DNA of 64,000 nucleotides from Parachaetomium inaequale (taxonomy: Eukaryota; Ascomycota; Sordariomycetes; Sordariales; Chaetomiaceae): assembly GCA_033296685.1 (NCBI GenBank), contig MU854482.1, positions 1 to 64,000 on the forward strand. The letters run 5' to 3'. Positions 33,252 to 45,628 of this stretch are shown piece after piece (the stretch's first letter is position 1; every line of letters starts with the position of its first letter). Both the position numbers and the translations under genes were made by a program. The notes beneath the pieces are model-generated. The model saw only the letters and a list, made by a program, of their open reading frames with translations. It was not told the DNA's origin and did not search any database.

Positions 33252-34661
33252 TCACCTCCCCAGGTTATTGACAATGCTGCCCACCATGACAGCCACCTCC
33301 CTTTCCCAGTGCTTCCCACCCGCATCTGCCTCACCGCCCCTCCCCTTCCCCTTTGCGGCCGCGGCGACCGCACTCGGAAGCTGACTCCCCCGCGCCACAC
33401 ACTCCTTGATGGCCTCGCCCACGCTCTGCCGGTTTGTCCGGAGCGTGCGCGCGGAGACTCCCCCCTTGGCCACAATCTCCTGCACCCTCGGCGCCATACT
33501 GCCGGCCATGGTCCGCCAGAAGTAGCTCGCCAGCGACCCCGTCTCCAAGTGCGCCAGCAGCGGCTGCAGCATATTCCCGCTCGCCTGCTCGGCCTGCTTC
33601 CCCTGCAGCAGCGGGTGCGCCGGCGCCTTGGTGCCCTCCAGCACGGCCTCGAGCGCCACCACGTTCTGACACCGCGCGCTAACCTCGACCAGCGTCCTCT
33701 CCAAGCTCGGCAGCGTTGCCAGCGCCCTCGACAAGCCCGCGATACTACTCTGCAGCGCGGACCGCAAATACACCTCCAGCGCCTGCAGCATCAGCACTGG
33801 CGCCCACTTCTCCCCACCCTTCCCGGACACGGGCACAGGCGTGAGCAAATACAGCGCCGTCAGCGCCGCCACCGTCCTGCCCCTCACCTCCTCCGACTGC
33901 GCGTACGTAGCGGCACTCCCCATCGAAAACTCCCTTACCACCCTCTCCGCCGTCTCCCTGACCGCCCTCTCCACGGGCGCCACAACCCCCTCCCGCAACC
34001 CCCTCACCACGCCCACCCGCTCCAACCCATACCCCTCCGCCCCGGGCACCCCAACCCCCGCGAACAGCCCCCTCAGCGCAAGCAGCGTGTGCGCGCACCG
34101 CACCAGCGCGCGGCAGTCCTCCTTACTGGCCCGCGCGCCGGTATTTGTTGATGTGGTAGGGTTCAACTCAGCAACCTGCGCCTCGAGCTGCCGCCCCAAC
34201 TGCAGAGCGCGCGCGACGGCGCGCGCCAGGCGCAGCGCGTCCCACAATCGCGAGGCCACGGCGCGCACCTGGTCAGCCTCGGCGTGTTTCTGCGTGACCT
34301 CGCGCGCGAGCTGGGCGTGGCTTGCGTTGAGGGCTGTTATCTGGGTTTGCAAGCGGGAAAGGATGTGGGTGCTGGCGTCGGTGTGGGACTGCGTGTGCGC
34401 GAGCAGGGGGAGGGCGGAGCGGGTTGTGAGGGCGTCGATGTGGGAGTCGATTTCTTGCGTGTCGAAGAGGACGCGGGAGAGCGGGGTGGACAGGTCGAGC
34501 GGGGTGTCGGACGTGTTGTTGGTTGCGAGGACGAGGGTGTTGGCGAAGGAGGGGGCCGAGAAGGACGGGGAGAGGAAGGCTTCGTAGTCGATGTAGGAGG
34601 GTTCCGAGGGGTCGGCGGCAGTGGGCGTGCCCGGGCCCGTGGGGGTTGTCGGGGCGGTCAT
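33252..34661 (-). CDS. Conserved oligomeric Golgi complex subunit 5
   Basis: A single-exon frame. The start is placed at MTAPTTPTGPG (34661); the frame is open further upstream, but that part is Pro/His-rich and unlike the family. The conserved N-terminal block YIDYEAFLSPSFSAPSFANT, with TPLDLSTPLSRVLFDTQEID, identifies Cog5. A long helical and coiled-coil region follows (LNASHAQLAREVTQKHAEAD), then helical bundles typical of CATCHR tethers, ending MVGSIVNNLGR. Length of 469 residues matches fungal Cog5. With Cog6, Cog7 and Cog8 it forms lobe B of the COG complex, which tethers retrograde intra-Golgi vesicles and so keeps glycosylation enzymes in place. Codon use is very GC-rich. Confidence 0.92.
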   Translation of the reverse strand: MTAPTTPTGPGTPTAADPSEPSYIDYEAFLSPSFSAPSFANTLVLATNNTSDTPLDLSTPLSRVLFDTQEIDSHIDALTTRSALPLLAHTQSHTDASTHILSRLQTQITALNASHAQLAREVTQKHAEADQVRAVASRLWDALRLARAVARALQLGRQLEAQVAELNPTTSTNTGARASKEDCRALVRCAHTLLALRGLFAGVGVPGAEGYGLERVGVVRGLREGVVAPVERAVRETAERVVREFSMGSAATYAQSEEVRGRTVAALTALYLLTPVPVSGKGGEKWAPVLMLQALEVYLRSALQSSIAGLSRALATLPSLERTLVEVSARCQNVVALEAVLEGTKAPAHPLLQGKQAEQASGNMLQPLLAHLETGSLASYFWRTMAGSMAPRVQEIVAKGGVSARTLRTNRQSVGEAIKECVARGSQLPSAVAAAAKGKGRGGEADAGGKHWEREVAVMVGSIVNNLGR

Positions 34662-35458
34662 TGTTTTTCTTTCTTTCTTGTTTACTTGATGAGAGTAATG
34701 GTGTGGTGTGGTGTGCAGTGGTCGTGGTGGTGCCAAGACGCGCACCGCTGAGGCCAAATTGTCTGGGCCCTGGGGACGCGACCCTGGCTGTTTTAGTTAG
34801 TGGGCCGGGCGCCTGCAGCTCGGCATCCGCAGCCCCGCAAGCCCCAAGCCCGCTGGCCCAGTGAGGTCATCTCCGTGCCTGACACAGTACTCGAAGCGCA
34901 TGCATCAGTTGTCCCGGATTGACACAATGTTCTGCACTCGACACTGTTGCTATTTTGAATTGAAGGTATATTTTAATATCAATCCCTTGATTAATTCCCA
35001 AGCACGACAGTACTGTAGCTGCGACAGCCGATCAAGCTGCCACGTTCCATCCTTTGTTTTCTGGTTCACTGTATTTCGTTCCCCTGATGGCACAGTGCGG
35101 GTACCGAGTAATAGCATTTGAGATGGCTGAGCGATTAACTTTAATTTGTACGGAAGCATCGGAGCATCAGAGCATCGCGGCACCAAGTAAAGACACCAAT
35201 TGCCCGTGCCTCGACCCCATCTCACTCCGCACGCCTGACACCAGTTCCTGCTTTCTCCGATCGACAGCTCGACCGATTTCCGATGCCCGCCATGTTCTAA
35301 CCTGGCTGCGACGGCCTGGGCCAGTGCAATTGCTCGATCCTCGACTCCTCGACCAAGTTCCGATTCTTCGACCGAGTGTAGTCCTCAACTCGCCGTCCTC
35401 CTCCGCCCGATAGGTATCGACAGTTGTCGACCGCTGTCGACCGCCGCCTGCCCCCAAC
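34662..35458. other. Divergent promoter region
   Basis: 800 bases between COG5 (minus) and the DUF2434 gene (plus). No gene is recognised. An AT-richer block lies at 34950-35150. Near 35340-35450 a run of tcgac-containing words (ctcgaccaagttcc, tcgacagttgtcgaccgctgtcgaccgcc) precedes the DUF2434 start and could be a repeated regulatory motif. Confidence 0.45.
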
Positions 35459-37181
35459 ATGTCGCTGCTGGACGCCCGCGAGCTCCTCGCCTTCCCCGGC
35501 GGCGACAACGCGACCGACACCGTCATTGGCAACGTCCACTTCAACCTCACGACCCTCGACTTCTGGAACTACACCCTCTACTCCAACGGCTCGCTGTCCA
35601 ACGGCTCGTGGTGCCTCCTCACCTTCGCCCCCTACACGCCCTCCTACCTCCTCCCCAACGGCACCTTCCTCAACGTCACATGGTGCTGGTCGCCTACCGA
35701 GCCCATCGGCGTGCGCGCCGGCCTCGGCATCGCCTACGCCGTGCTGTTCGGCATCGCTCTGATTCTCACCTGCGTCAGCCTCAACAAGCACGGCAAACTC
35801 CATCTCCCCGCCGAGAAGCGCTTCTTCCCCATCGGCAGGCGGTGGCAGTGGTACTGGGGCGCCTTCGTGTGTGCGACGGCCATGATCAGCCTGCTGGTTT
35901 CTGTCGACGTCGACCGCTATTTCCTGCCCGAGCTGCCCATCATCCTGAGTAGTTTCTTCTGGTACCTGATGCAGATCGGCGCCGTGGCCCTTGTTTGGGA
36001 GGCCGTGCGCCACTGGGGCAGCTGGATGGAGCGCCAGTTCATCGACCCCGACCCGTTCTCGCTGCGAATCGACGACAGGCGGTCCAAGGTTGAGCTCTAC
36101 CTGCCGTTGTTGTTCTATCTCCTCCTCTGGCTGGTAGGTTTCCGCCTCAGGCTACTTCTAGAGCCCCAAGCTGATTAGGTATCTCCAGAACTTCTTCATG
36201 ATCGTCCCCCGGAACTGGACCGCCATCCAGCACCAGCGCTACCCCCAGCAGACCATTGACGAAGCCGCGCCCACCGCGACCGACGCCCGCTTCAAAGCCG
36301 CCGCCTTCCTGCTCGCCGGCTGCTGGTTGGTAACCGCCTTCTCCCTGCGACACTCGATCAAATACTACTGCCCCCGCAACCGGGGCGTCTTCAACCGAAT
36401 CATTGGATTCGTCCGATACACGCCGCTCCGCTTCGCCCTCATCCTCCTCCTAGCCGCCGCCCTCATCGGCTACCAAGGCTTGGTGGCCTTCTACTTTGAT
36501 TACAGCCCGCTCAAGGTCGGCGGCCTCGATGCAGCCATCTACGCAGGCGGATACACCCCTGCCCTCCTCATCGTCTGGGTTCAAGCTCTGTTTGGCTTAC
36601 TCAACCCCAACGAAGACCTCGAGCTGCAGCGCCAGCGACGCGTACGGAACCAAGCGCTCAACCTCGAGATGGGCCTCGTCCTCAAGCCGTCGTGGTGGCG
36701 CCGCGTCAACGGCGAGCACATGGACCCCAACGAGGGCGTGCGCGAACAGCTGATGCGCAACGTGCGCGAGATACACGGGACCAAGCCGGCCGGGCCAGCC
36801 GCCGTGGTCAGCGAGGGACTCGACGAGCCTGTCGAGATGACGCCCGTGTCTCCCCCGCCGCTTGTCTCTCCCCGGATCACCAGCCCGCCCATGGAGCCCT
36901 ACACCGGCCGGTCCGAAAGGAGACGGCAGGAGCGCACCGCGGAACTGGCTGCCGGCTTGCTGTTCCCCGAGGCCGCGCAAACCGCTGCTGCCACGGCCGC
37001 CCGAAGACGCGCCGAGTTGATGATGGACGGGCCGCCGCCACCGTCCTACACGGACACGGTCAGGGGCACGCAGGCAACCCCCAATGCCCAGGCCCCGAAT
37101 GTGGCCCGGAGTTTGAGCGGCCAGTCTTCGGGCTCGACCAACCAGCCACCCCAGCAGATTAGGAGTATGCTGGATGTTTGA
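35459..37181 (+). CDS. DUF2434-family multi-pass membrane protein
   Basis: Two exons with intron 36134-36188. The start MSLLDARELLAFPGGDN follows a caac context. An extracellular or luminal N-terminal segment has five or so Asn-X-Ser/Thr sites (NATD, NLTT, NYTL, NGSL, NVTW). Seven to eight hydrophobic segments follow (AGLGIAYAVLFGIALILTCV, AFVCATAMISLLVSV, FYLLLWLNFFMIVP, FALILLLAAALIGYQG, TPALLIVWVQALFGLL). The cytoplasmic tail of about 180 residues is charged and Pro-rich and contains PPPPSYTDT, a PPxY-like site that could bind WW-domain (Rsp5-type) ubiquitin ligases. The family is restricted to filamentous ascomycetes and its function is unknown. Length and topology are normal for it. Confidence 0.88.
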
Positions 37182-39594
37182 GGTCGGCATAAAACGACAG
37201 CACAACAACACAACAACAACATAATAACAACACAACGAGCTGGTTAAACTGCGTATCCGCCACTGGCCAGCGGATCATCTTCGCCGTAAACGGCCACTCC
37301 AATGGCTCCGAGCCGGAGTAGTACGACCAGTACCCAGCTGCGCGGTGCCCTGAACATAAGCACCGCTGGGTCTGGATTCTCTACCCGATCCGTCCCCCGC
37401 CGCCTGGCGAGGCATTCCACGCCCAGACCAAGGGCCAGAAGCCCAAAACCACAGCGCCGCGCCGCCAACGCCAACGCCAACGCCCAAGGTGACGTTGACC
37501 CGGCACCCCCAGACGGACATCATTTTGGTCGATTTGCAGTATCATGAGGAACAACACCTGCCTCCACTCCGCCCCGGTGGGGACTTTGGATATCAGACAG
37601 AATTATTTGATAGAGTATTCGCATATAGTAGTTTAAATTCATCGTAATGCAACTCGCTGTCTCGCACGGCATGAATATCCCGACTGCTCGCCGCCCATCG
37701 CTTTCTCAACCCGCATTCTGTTTCTTTTTTCCCCTCGACCACAACCCTCCACGCTTCCCACCCCCTTTTCCCCGACAACCACAACACTCCCACCGGTAAC
37801 AACAGAACGGAGTAGCCAACGATCCTATCTCCACCCGGGGACGGAATCCCAACGCCACGCAGGGAAGGGGTACAGCTCGTACTCGCAGCAACCATACTTG
37901 CTTGAAACCCACGTCTTTCCTTTCAAACCCAAAAGCAAGGACCGGACCGGACCGGGCCGGACGGACGGGGGAACAGGAGCGAGGGGAGGGTGACTGTATA
38001 CTTATTGTGTACTTGGTGAACACCTCCATTACTTCTCCGGACGGAGTGAGCCCGCCCCCTTCCTAATAAACCCCCCCCCGGCCCCCACCCCCCCTGTCAG
38101 TTTTGATTTTTGATCACCCCTCCCTCCGACTTTACTTCATTAGATCCCTCCCTACCTTAACGTAGTGACCAGCGCACCCAGTCCTGACAGTTACCTACCT
38201 AGGTAGGGGGCCGCCAGTTATTCCGCACGTCAACATGCCAAGCTGTCACTGTCACACAGCCCATTCACCAAGGCAGCTAGGTACCTAGGTAATTCACTAC
38301 CTACACTACAGACTACAGACTATCTAACTCCAAACGACCCAGCTAACCGAACCCAAGCCCAAGCCCAACCCTAACCTGACACAACATAAGTAATGTAGGT
38401 ATCCAGTGTAATGGGCATGGTGTTCCAAATCGCCGCCCGTACCCAGTCAAGAGTGGTAAACAAGCAAATACCATCCATCACACACGCTCAGCAACCGACA
38501 GCGAGAGAAAGAGAGAAGTGCCACCCGTCCGTCCTTCCCTTCCAGCATCCCGGGGGTATCTATCTACCAAGACCCGTCTCAGCCATCCAACCAACCCTCC
38601 ATGCGTCCGTCCCTTCATCCATCCATCACTACATCCACCCATCTCTTCATCCACCCATCCCTTCATCCACCTATCCCCCCCCCCTCCCCCCCCCGAATTC
38701 ACACGTCCATCATCCATCCACCCATTCACTCACACCCACACAGCCTTAAACAAAACAGAAGCAGCTCATGGTTGAACAGATACAGCTAGGTAGCAACTTG
38801 ATATCATATTGAAACTCGTCCAATGATGTCCCCCGTTATCCCAATACACAAGAGTTAAAACCCAACCCCAACCCCATCGCCAACCTAACCAAGCCACATA
38901 ACATGTAAATGTAAAAAAGCCCCATCCAGTCCAAGCTGGGTATCTCCCATCAACCCGGTGTCACGTCCGGCGACAACGCAAGAGCGTTAGTTAGTGCCAA
39001 AGAGTATTGCGGCACGAGCACCTGAGCCCCCCCACACCAGGAACCTCGTTACTCATATCCCCATGCTCTTCAGCATCTCAACCGCCCCCCCAACCCTCCC
39101 CCAAACCCTGAAAATGCAAAACCCAAAAAACCCCGCTCCCCAACCATGTAAATCATCGCGAGCCGCCCGAGCCGAGTTAAGAGTAGGGTATCCCCATGGC
39201 CTGGATCCATCCATTGTCGTTCCGTCGTCACATAATAAAAAGAGAGAGAGAAGAGAGAAGAGAGTCGTCATAACCTTGGCATAACCCGGATATCCCCAAA
39301 AAAGAATAATAGAGAGAAACAAAAGCAAGCCCGATCTAGTTCAACTCCAAGCAGTCATCGTGTTCCGCCACCCCGTCCGAGATATGCAAAGAACGGCGAG
39401 TCCCGAAAATGGTATCATATGCCAAGCGAGTGATCGTCAGTGTGTACGTGAGTGTATCATCCCATGAAACAGTTGAGTCGCCGAACGCTGAGTGGCGTGA
39501 GGAAAAGAGTTGGGGAGAAAAGCGCGAAACAAATTCGTATGTCCGGCAGGGATCACAGAGTAGGAGCTGAAGGTGGTGCGGCCGCCTGTGCCAT
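37182..39594. other. Convergent 3' region, 2.4 kb, with simple repeats
   Basis: Between the DUF2434 gene and the convergent C2H2 regulator. It contains a gcc-aac trinucleotide-like stretch near 37469-37490, CCTAGG/CTAGGTA palindromic words at 38196-38300 and a CATC-rich tract at 38586-38740. No domain-bearing frame. Long 3' untranslated regions are likely. Confidence 0.5.
38586..38740. repeat. Degenerate CATC-rich simple repeat
   Basis: Repeats of catccatc, catccacccatc and similar pyrimidine-rich words, interrupted by a C-rich run near 38677-38692. The units are imperfect. Confidence 0.75.
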
Positions 39595-41713
39595 TCAGTA
39601 GGCAGCCGCCACCGAGCCTTGGCCAGTTGCTACGGCCACGAGCGCGTCCAAGCGCTTCGTCGACTCGGAGTCCTGGTTGGGGGGTCGTTCGGGGATTCGT
39701 TCCATCCGCTCCACGGGAGGCCCGGCTTGCTGCTGGTGGATGACAGGCGGTTGCTCACGAGCGGGAAACCCCTGAAAAGAGCTGACGTTGGGATGCACAA
39801 TGCGGTCCACGCGAGGTCGGCCTTCGTGGATAGTTTCGCCCGCAGGGTGGCCGGTGACAGGCCCGTTGTACCATCCGTGCCGTCTCGATTCGCGCGGCGT
39901 GTTGAAGGACGGCGCCGACACGGTGTGTTGATGTCGAGGGGCGACGAGGCCAGCAGTCGGCACCATCGGAGGATGCGCTGCGGGTACAGGCTTGACCTCA
40001 GGTTCGAACCTGACCCGGGCCTGCTCAGCTCGCGCATGTAGGGCCTGGTTCGCCTCGCTTGCCCACGTGCCCGCACTATCCCTCGGCGGCGTGTTGATGT
40101 CCAAGCGATTCAGTCCGCGATGCAAGTTCATATCCCACTGCGTCGCGTGGCCCCGCTGATCCTCTGTGCCCGATCCGCCGCCGTAGAATGTCGCCGGCGG
40201 TCTGAGGGCCTCCGAGTCGATCATCATCGGGGAAGGGTTGCGTGGAGGTGGTGCGAAGCCCGAAATCTCGTCGAAGGACTCGATGCCAGGAAGGCGCATT
40301 GTTTGCTGCTGGTTCCCAGAGTTCGGAGCGGGGAGCGTGACCGTAACCGGAGGGAACTGCGATGGGGTGATTACTTGGCTCAGTCTACTTGCCCCGTTAT
40401 AGTCGCGCGTGTCGGGGTGCCAGGTGCGTCTGCGCCATGCCTCATCAGCCGCCGATGACGTCGAGTCTCGCCTGGACCACGTTGATGCCGTTGGCGATGC
40501 CAGCAGGCTGCTTTGTGACGGCGAGAATGCCCCCGCGTTGGATGCATTCAGCCCCGAGGGCCCGAAAACCGGGCCCCGCACACCCGAACCATGGGGCGAC
40601 TGGAACGGATTACCGCCGGAGGGCACGCTCAGGCGGCGGCCTGGGGTTCTAGAGCCGGCGTACATGCTGTGTGCTCGCGAGTGAGAGGGGCCAGGCGACA
40701 TGACAGGTCCCCACCGGGGGCTGTTCTGGCCGGTCGAAAATGTTGCCGAAGTGGGTGTGCTGAAGTCGCCCGGCGAGGGGGGCCGGTAGTATTGCCCATC
40801 AGGGCCATGATATGACTCGAGCGACATTCGGGATCGGGGATCTGCCATGACGAGAGGCGGCGGCCTGCGACGGGCGTCGCTCACGTTGTAGCCGGACGCT
40901 ACCGAGCTCACACTAGCAATGCTCGATGTGGATAACGACTTGGAATGACCTCGGCCTCCGGGCCCAACGCTACCGGCCGTCGACGCCCTAGCCCTGCCGG
41001 GTTGGCGCACGCGGTCCGTCCTGATCTGCCTCTGAAACCGTGTTCCGGTAGCGGCGAGCGAGTCGATGGGAATATCTTCGTTCACGTGTACGGTCTGTGC
41101 GTGTTGTCGTAGGTTGTCGAGTCGCGAGAAGCGCCGCGAGCAGTGGCATTGGAAGGGGCGCTCGCCGGTGTGTTTCCTATTGAGGGATTCTGGTCAATCA
41201 TCCGCCTTTGGAGGGTGCTGGCGTGGCCTCTTACCTGATGTGCCGGGCCAAGTGCTCGCTTCGGGTGAAGCTGAGGTTGCATGGCGGGAAGTCGGTGCAA
41301 TAAAATCGCTGCGACTTCTTTTTCTTGGACTTTGTGCCATCCCCGTTGACGCTCTCGTCATCCGAGCCAACGTCGTCGGCGGCGAGCCCCTCCGCATCCG
41401 AGTCGTCCATATCCATGTCATCCGAATCTTTGGATCTCCTTGAGTGTTGGGAGGGATCCCTCCTGGGGCCTACTGTCGTGGGCTCGGGGACTTGCACCGA
41501 CTCGGGGAAGGGCGTCGATGGGAGCGGTTTCTGCGACGCCAATGCGCCGGCGCCGAAGCTCGCGCGAGTGGGCGTGGTGGCCTCATCCAGAGGCTTCGTC
41601 GATTGCGCCGGGGCCGTGGTTGGGCGTGGCGTCATCGGTGACGTCGAGATTACCTCCCTAGTGGCTTCTCCCGCCGACAGCGGGTTATTGACTGGGCGAA
41701 ATGCTGCAGCCAT
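39595..41713 (-). CDS. C2H2 zinc-finger transcription factor, Rgm1/Usv1-like
   Basis: Two exons (41235-41713 and 39595-41176) with intron 41177-41234 splitting the finger pair between His-Ile-Arg and Lys-His; 686 residues. The start is taken at MAAAFRPVNNPLSAG, the Met nearest the conserved part. An acidic Ser/Asp region precedes a basic KSKKKKS stretch, a likely nuclear signal. Finger 1 is CTDFPPCNLSFTRSEHLARH, finger 2 CHCSRRFSRLDNLRQH, joined by KHTGERPFQ. In yeast the same finger pair is found in Rgm1 and Usv1, which regulate carbon and stress genes through STRE-like sites; inference from finger similarity only. The remaining 500 residues are low-complexity Ser/Pro/Gly. Almost 4 kb of DNA without recognised genes lies upstream. 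Confidence 0.9.
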
Positions 41714-44700
41714 GGTCGAGGTCTGCGTTGTCTGGAGGAGCCGCGGGGGCTGCAACCAGGGGTACGAGGTGAGTAGATATGGGTGGACGCCTGGCGAGGC
41801 TGAGACGACCAAGCCCACTGCAGGGGTAAGTGCGGGGAGTGTTTGGGAATGATTGCGGCGACGTAAGTGGGAAAGGACGAGGTCGGCGTCGGGGCGGGAT
41901 CAAGAGAGGGGTCGGGAGAGGATCCAGGCGCCGGAGCGGCTCATTCGTAGAAAGGGTCTAGCCGAGAGGGCGTGGTGGGCGAGGATTGCGGAAGCGGCTG
42001 GGAAAGTGTTTGTCGCACGGTTGGGCTTCTGAAAAAGATGGCGAGGCCGGATGGAGCCACAGCTTCCAGGAGTTCCGGGTCCGCTGTGGGGATCCTGGGG
42101 CGGGACAGGCACAGGCTGAATAAAGTCTTGAAGCGAAGCCGATCACCAGCAAACAACATTCCCCGCGGGTTGCCGCCGAGAGAAATGCGCCAAGTGGGAG
42201 GAAAGCAGGTCCCAGGAAGAGAAAGCCAGAGGTTTGGTTGCGAGGGGGCGGGTGCCTTTCTCTGCTTTGCAGGCGGCGGCAAGGGGCGTGTGGCAAGGTG
42301 TGTGTGTGCACGCAACGCAGGGGATGCGAGTCCTCGCGAGATGGTCGAGATGGCCGAGAGTGTCTGATCCCGTCGGCCTGGAGCCGGGCCAGGCTGTGGC
42401 CAACCAGCGGCCCTTGGATGCGCGATCAGTGCGGCTTTGGCGTGCGCAGTGTGTGTCTTGGATTAGATCTCGGTGCGCATGAGGGCTCCCTGTTGGCCCG
42501 CGAGCTTGCTTTTTGGCTCGCCCTTGCGGGCGGAGTGCTGGGCTGCAGGACCAACCACCGTCGCCGGATCCCTGGGAATCCCTGGAATGGATGGATGCTG
42601 GCCTCACACGATGCGGCCCATGCGATGGCGTCGAGATCAGAGAGCGATGAATCAGTCGTAAGCAACCCGTTTGGCGATGGAGGACGGAGGAAACGATGGC
42701 CGTGGGTGCAGAGCTTGGCGGATGGTGGGAGGATGCAAAGAGCTTGCAGCTTTCGAGGTTGGGAGAGCTTGGCAGGGCAAGTTTCACGAAAACGGGGCCT
42801 GGGACAGCGCCTGCCTTGCAGCGGCTTTCACAAACCTGAGTGCTTTCCTCCGAAGACTCGGTCATGCATTCAAAGAGAAGGAGGAGGGGCAGAGGGACGG
42901 CACCGAAATGGGTTTAGCGGCCCTGGAGCTTGGGCTTTTCCCCACCTCAAAGGGCCTTCCATGCTTTCCTCCAGCGCCTGCTGCTGTTTCCAGACATGCC
43001 GCCGCGTCACTTCGGCCATCACGGGTCGACGAATATTTGCCTACCCCGTTTAGTCCTCAAAATACCCCTCGCGATGCGCTTCCCGGACGGCGAGAAAGAA
43101 AGCGATGGGTAACCAGGGCAGAAATCCTCACGCTGCCGACTGCCAGACCGCAAGGAACTGCAGGAACAAGTTAACAACGGCCTGGCCCAGGCTCTCTCTC
43201 ATCAGACAAGGGTGTGATGCGTCGTGGGCACAGAGTGCGGTAATGGTTGCACAATCCGACAGCCGTCTGAGTCAGACCAGCAGGGTCACCTCATGTTGCA
43301 TGCCCCCAGAAGTCAGAAGCCGGCCCTGGCCTCGACGCCGCTGCTCCTCCTGCTTTGGCTTTGTCCTGGGCTATTCACACCAGGCTACCAGGCCACCAGG
43401 CCATCGCACAGCTGCCGTCTTCGGGTACCTGGCTCTGGATGCAGCTGCACCTGCCGGGTACCTGAAAGTCGCCCCTTCCAGTGGGGGCCTGAAAAGGGCA
43501 AATCGGTCCGGGAGTGGCGTCGTTGCACCACCACGAGCGATTAGCGATTCAACTCTCCGACGACGAAACCGTGAGTCGAGTGCGACGAGACAGGGCGCCA
43601 GGGCTGCTTCAGGGCCAAACCGGCGTTGGCTGTGTCACCGGCGCATGTGCCCGTCCAAGGCTCTGCTGTACAGCTTGATCCAGCGGGCATCTTGAGTACT
43701 GTAAGATTTTCTTTTGCTAAGATCAACAGGCACAGCCTCGGACTGCCCGGGAAGCAAAAGAGAAGCAGCCGATGAGACAGAAAAGACGGCGCCATCTGCA
43801 CGCGGACCAGCGGTGACGGCCTTTGTGTGATGGCGGGGCTCCTGCCACGGCGGCCAGCACATTGCGTCATCATGGGGCCTTAGTGCAGGCCCACTTCCCA
43901 AAGTAACAGCGGGGTTTCGTCGCCAAACGCTGTCGCCAAAGGCAGCGTTTTGAACCACTCTGCCTCTCGGCTCTCGGCTTGTACCGAGAGGTATCCGGAG
44001 AATCGGGGTCGGGGCCAAATCCAACGGTGCATCGGGGAAGGTAGCCTTGGAAGGTCACACAAAAGAGCTGTCCATGTTCCTGGCCTGAACCGTCGTCTGC
44101 TTTGCGCGACCTGCATGGGCGAGGCGGTGTCGCGGCCAGGTGACGAACACACGAGCCCGTCAGGGCGCAGCGTCGGCCTGTGGTCGCCGGTGTGGTGGGT
44201 GCGCCGACGACACCGAATATAAAGCTCCGACGTGGCCAATGGCCACACGCATGACGATGAATTGTCGGCGCCAGCACTTTGTGGACCTGACTGCTCATGT
44301 CTCACCGGAATCCCGAGTCGGGCATTCGCTGCTGCCCTCGCCCTGGTGGTGGTCGATGCTGACAGCCAAGGTGCCGACAGGATCCGACACGCACCCGACA
44401 CTCCGGCGCTGCCCGGCCAGGAACCAGTTTCGGCCCATGTCGTGGTCGGTCTTCTGACCAGTGCGCCTCGCCACCTGCCACATCGACTCCGGCCTCGCGA
44501 CGCTACCGGTATCCGTGGCGACGGTTCGCAGCGCCCAACATATGGATGCTCCGATGTTCACCAGCCAGGCCCCGACGATCCGGCCGGCCAACTGCCGCTC
44601 CCGGGACAACCTCGCAATTATAGCCGTCGGCATCTTAACCCAACCGCTGGGGTTTCGGGTTGACGCAGCCGAGGCTTGGACGCCAAAGGGATCAAAGTGT

Positions 44701-45628
44701 TCCCTTGGCTCCCTGGCTTCCTGCGTCTTGAGTCGTTCCATTAACCCTGCATCCCACACTTCACCCGAACAAGCATCACCACCGATAGTGGCATAAATGA
44801 AATCCCCTGCCCGTCCCTGGCCTCCATATCGACCCGCCGCCGTTTATCTGCCCGTGTCGCCCAAACAGGCAAGTCCTCGGCCGTGGCATGCCTCCCTCTC
44901 TCTGTTACCCCTCGCTGGCCTCCATGGCTGTCACGTCGCGGGTTGCAATGCTGAGCGCTGGAATAGAATCAGAGAACTTTCCTGCAAGAGGCCGAGAAAA
45001 TGTGGGGTTGCATCTCGACCACACGTGCCAGCTCGGGATGTAACGAAGGCAGGCCATTAATAAGCGGCGCTAACTAACTAACTGACGGCTGCCCCACACG
45101 ACTAAGATCGGTCTAGGGCAGCTAGGGGTTCATTCAGGGGTGAGAGACAAAGGGTTGTTGACATGCCAAAGGGGAGCAGCCTCAACTCATAGAACCCTCG
45201 TGTTGACTCGTAGTGGCTAGGAACGCAGAAATGGTCCTATTCGCATCCTGTTTTGATACACTACACCATCCAGGTTTCCAATCCTCCACTTCTGTGGATG
45301 AGAGCATGCGCGTTTCCATGCCAACCAGGGGTTGCAACAGAACATTTCCAGTTCCGAGACCCGGCTTTGAATATTTCCTCCTTCGCTGGTGGGCCGGTGT
45401 CGCAGGGGATCTGGCTTGTGTAGAGGGAGTACTCTAGGCCCTGGGGATGTCCTTGGAGTGCCGACTATGGCGATGCTAAGAGCATGCCTGCCATGAATTA
45501 TTTAAGTATCCAACGGTGTATTCTAGACGGCCGTCAAATCAACACGCTACGCTTCGAACTTTTACTCAACGCCAGTTCCACCCAGTCTAATCATCCCACC
45601 CCTTCCCTTCTCAACCCCATCCCTCCGC
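41714..45628. other. 3.9-kb region without a recognised gene, upstream of the C2H2 regulator
   Basis: I searched both strands and found only overlapping frames without motifs. No simple repeats or transposon ends are evident. Long upstream regions are common for fungal developmental and stress regulators and may hold a long 5' leader, upstream reading frames or a non-coding RNA. The sequence shows no direct proof of any of these. Confidence 0.45.

Noticed and set aside
33222..34151. A 309-codon plus-strand frame opposite COG5
   Set aside because: It is antisense to a clearly conserved gene and has Arg/Pro/Leu-rich shadow composition.
38196..38300. CCTAGG/CTAGGTA palindromes as a CRISPR-like or attachment site
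   Set aside because: The spacing is irregular and such words are common in fungal intergenic DNA; there is no repeat-spacer structure.
40000..40025. ggttcgaacct resembling a tRNA B box
   Set aside because: It lies inside the C2H2 coding exon, and no A box or acceptor stem fits around it.
42238..43053. 271-codon plus-strand frame upstream of the C2H2 gene
   Set aside because: No motif, no plausible introns, and several equal-length frames overlap it on both strands.
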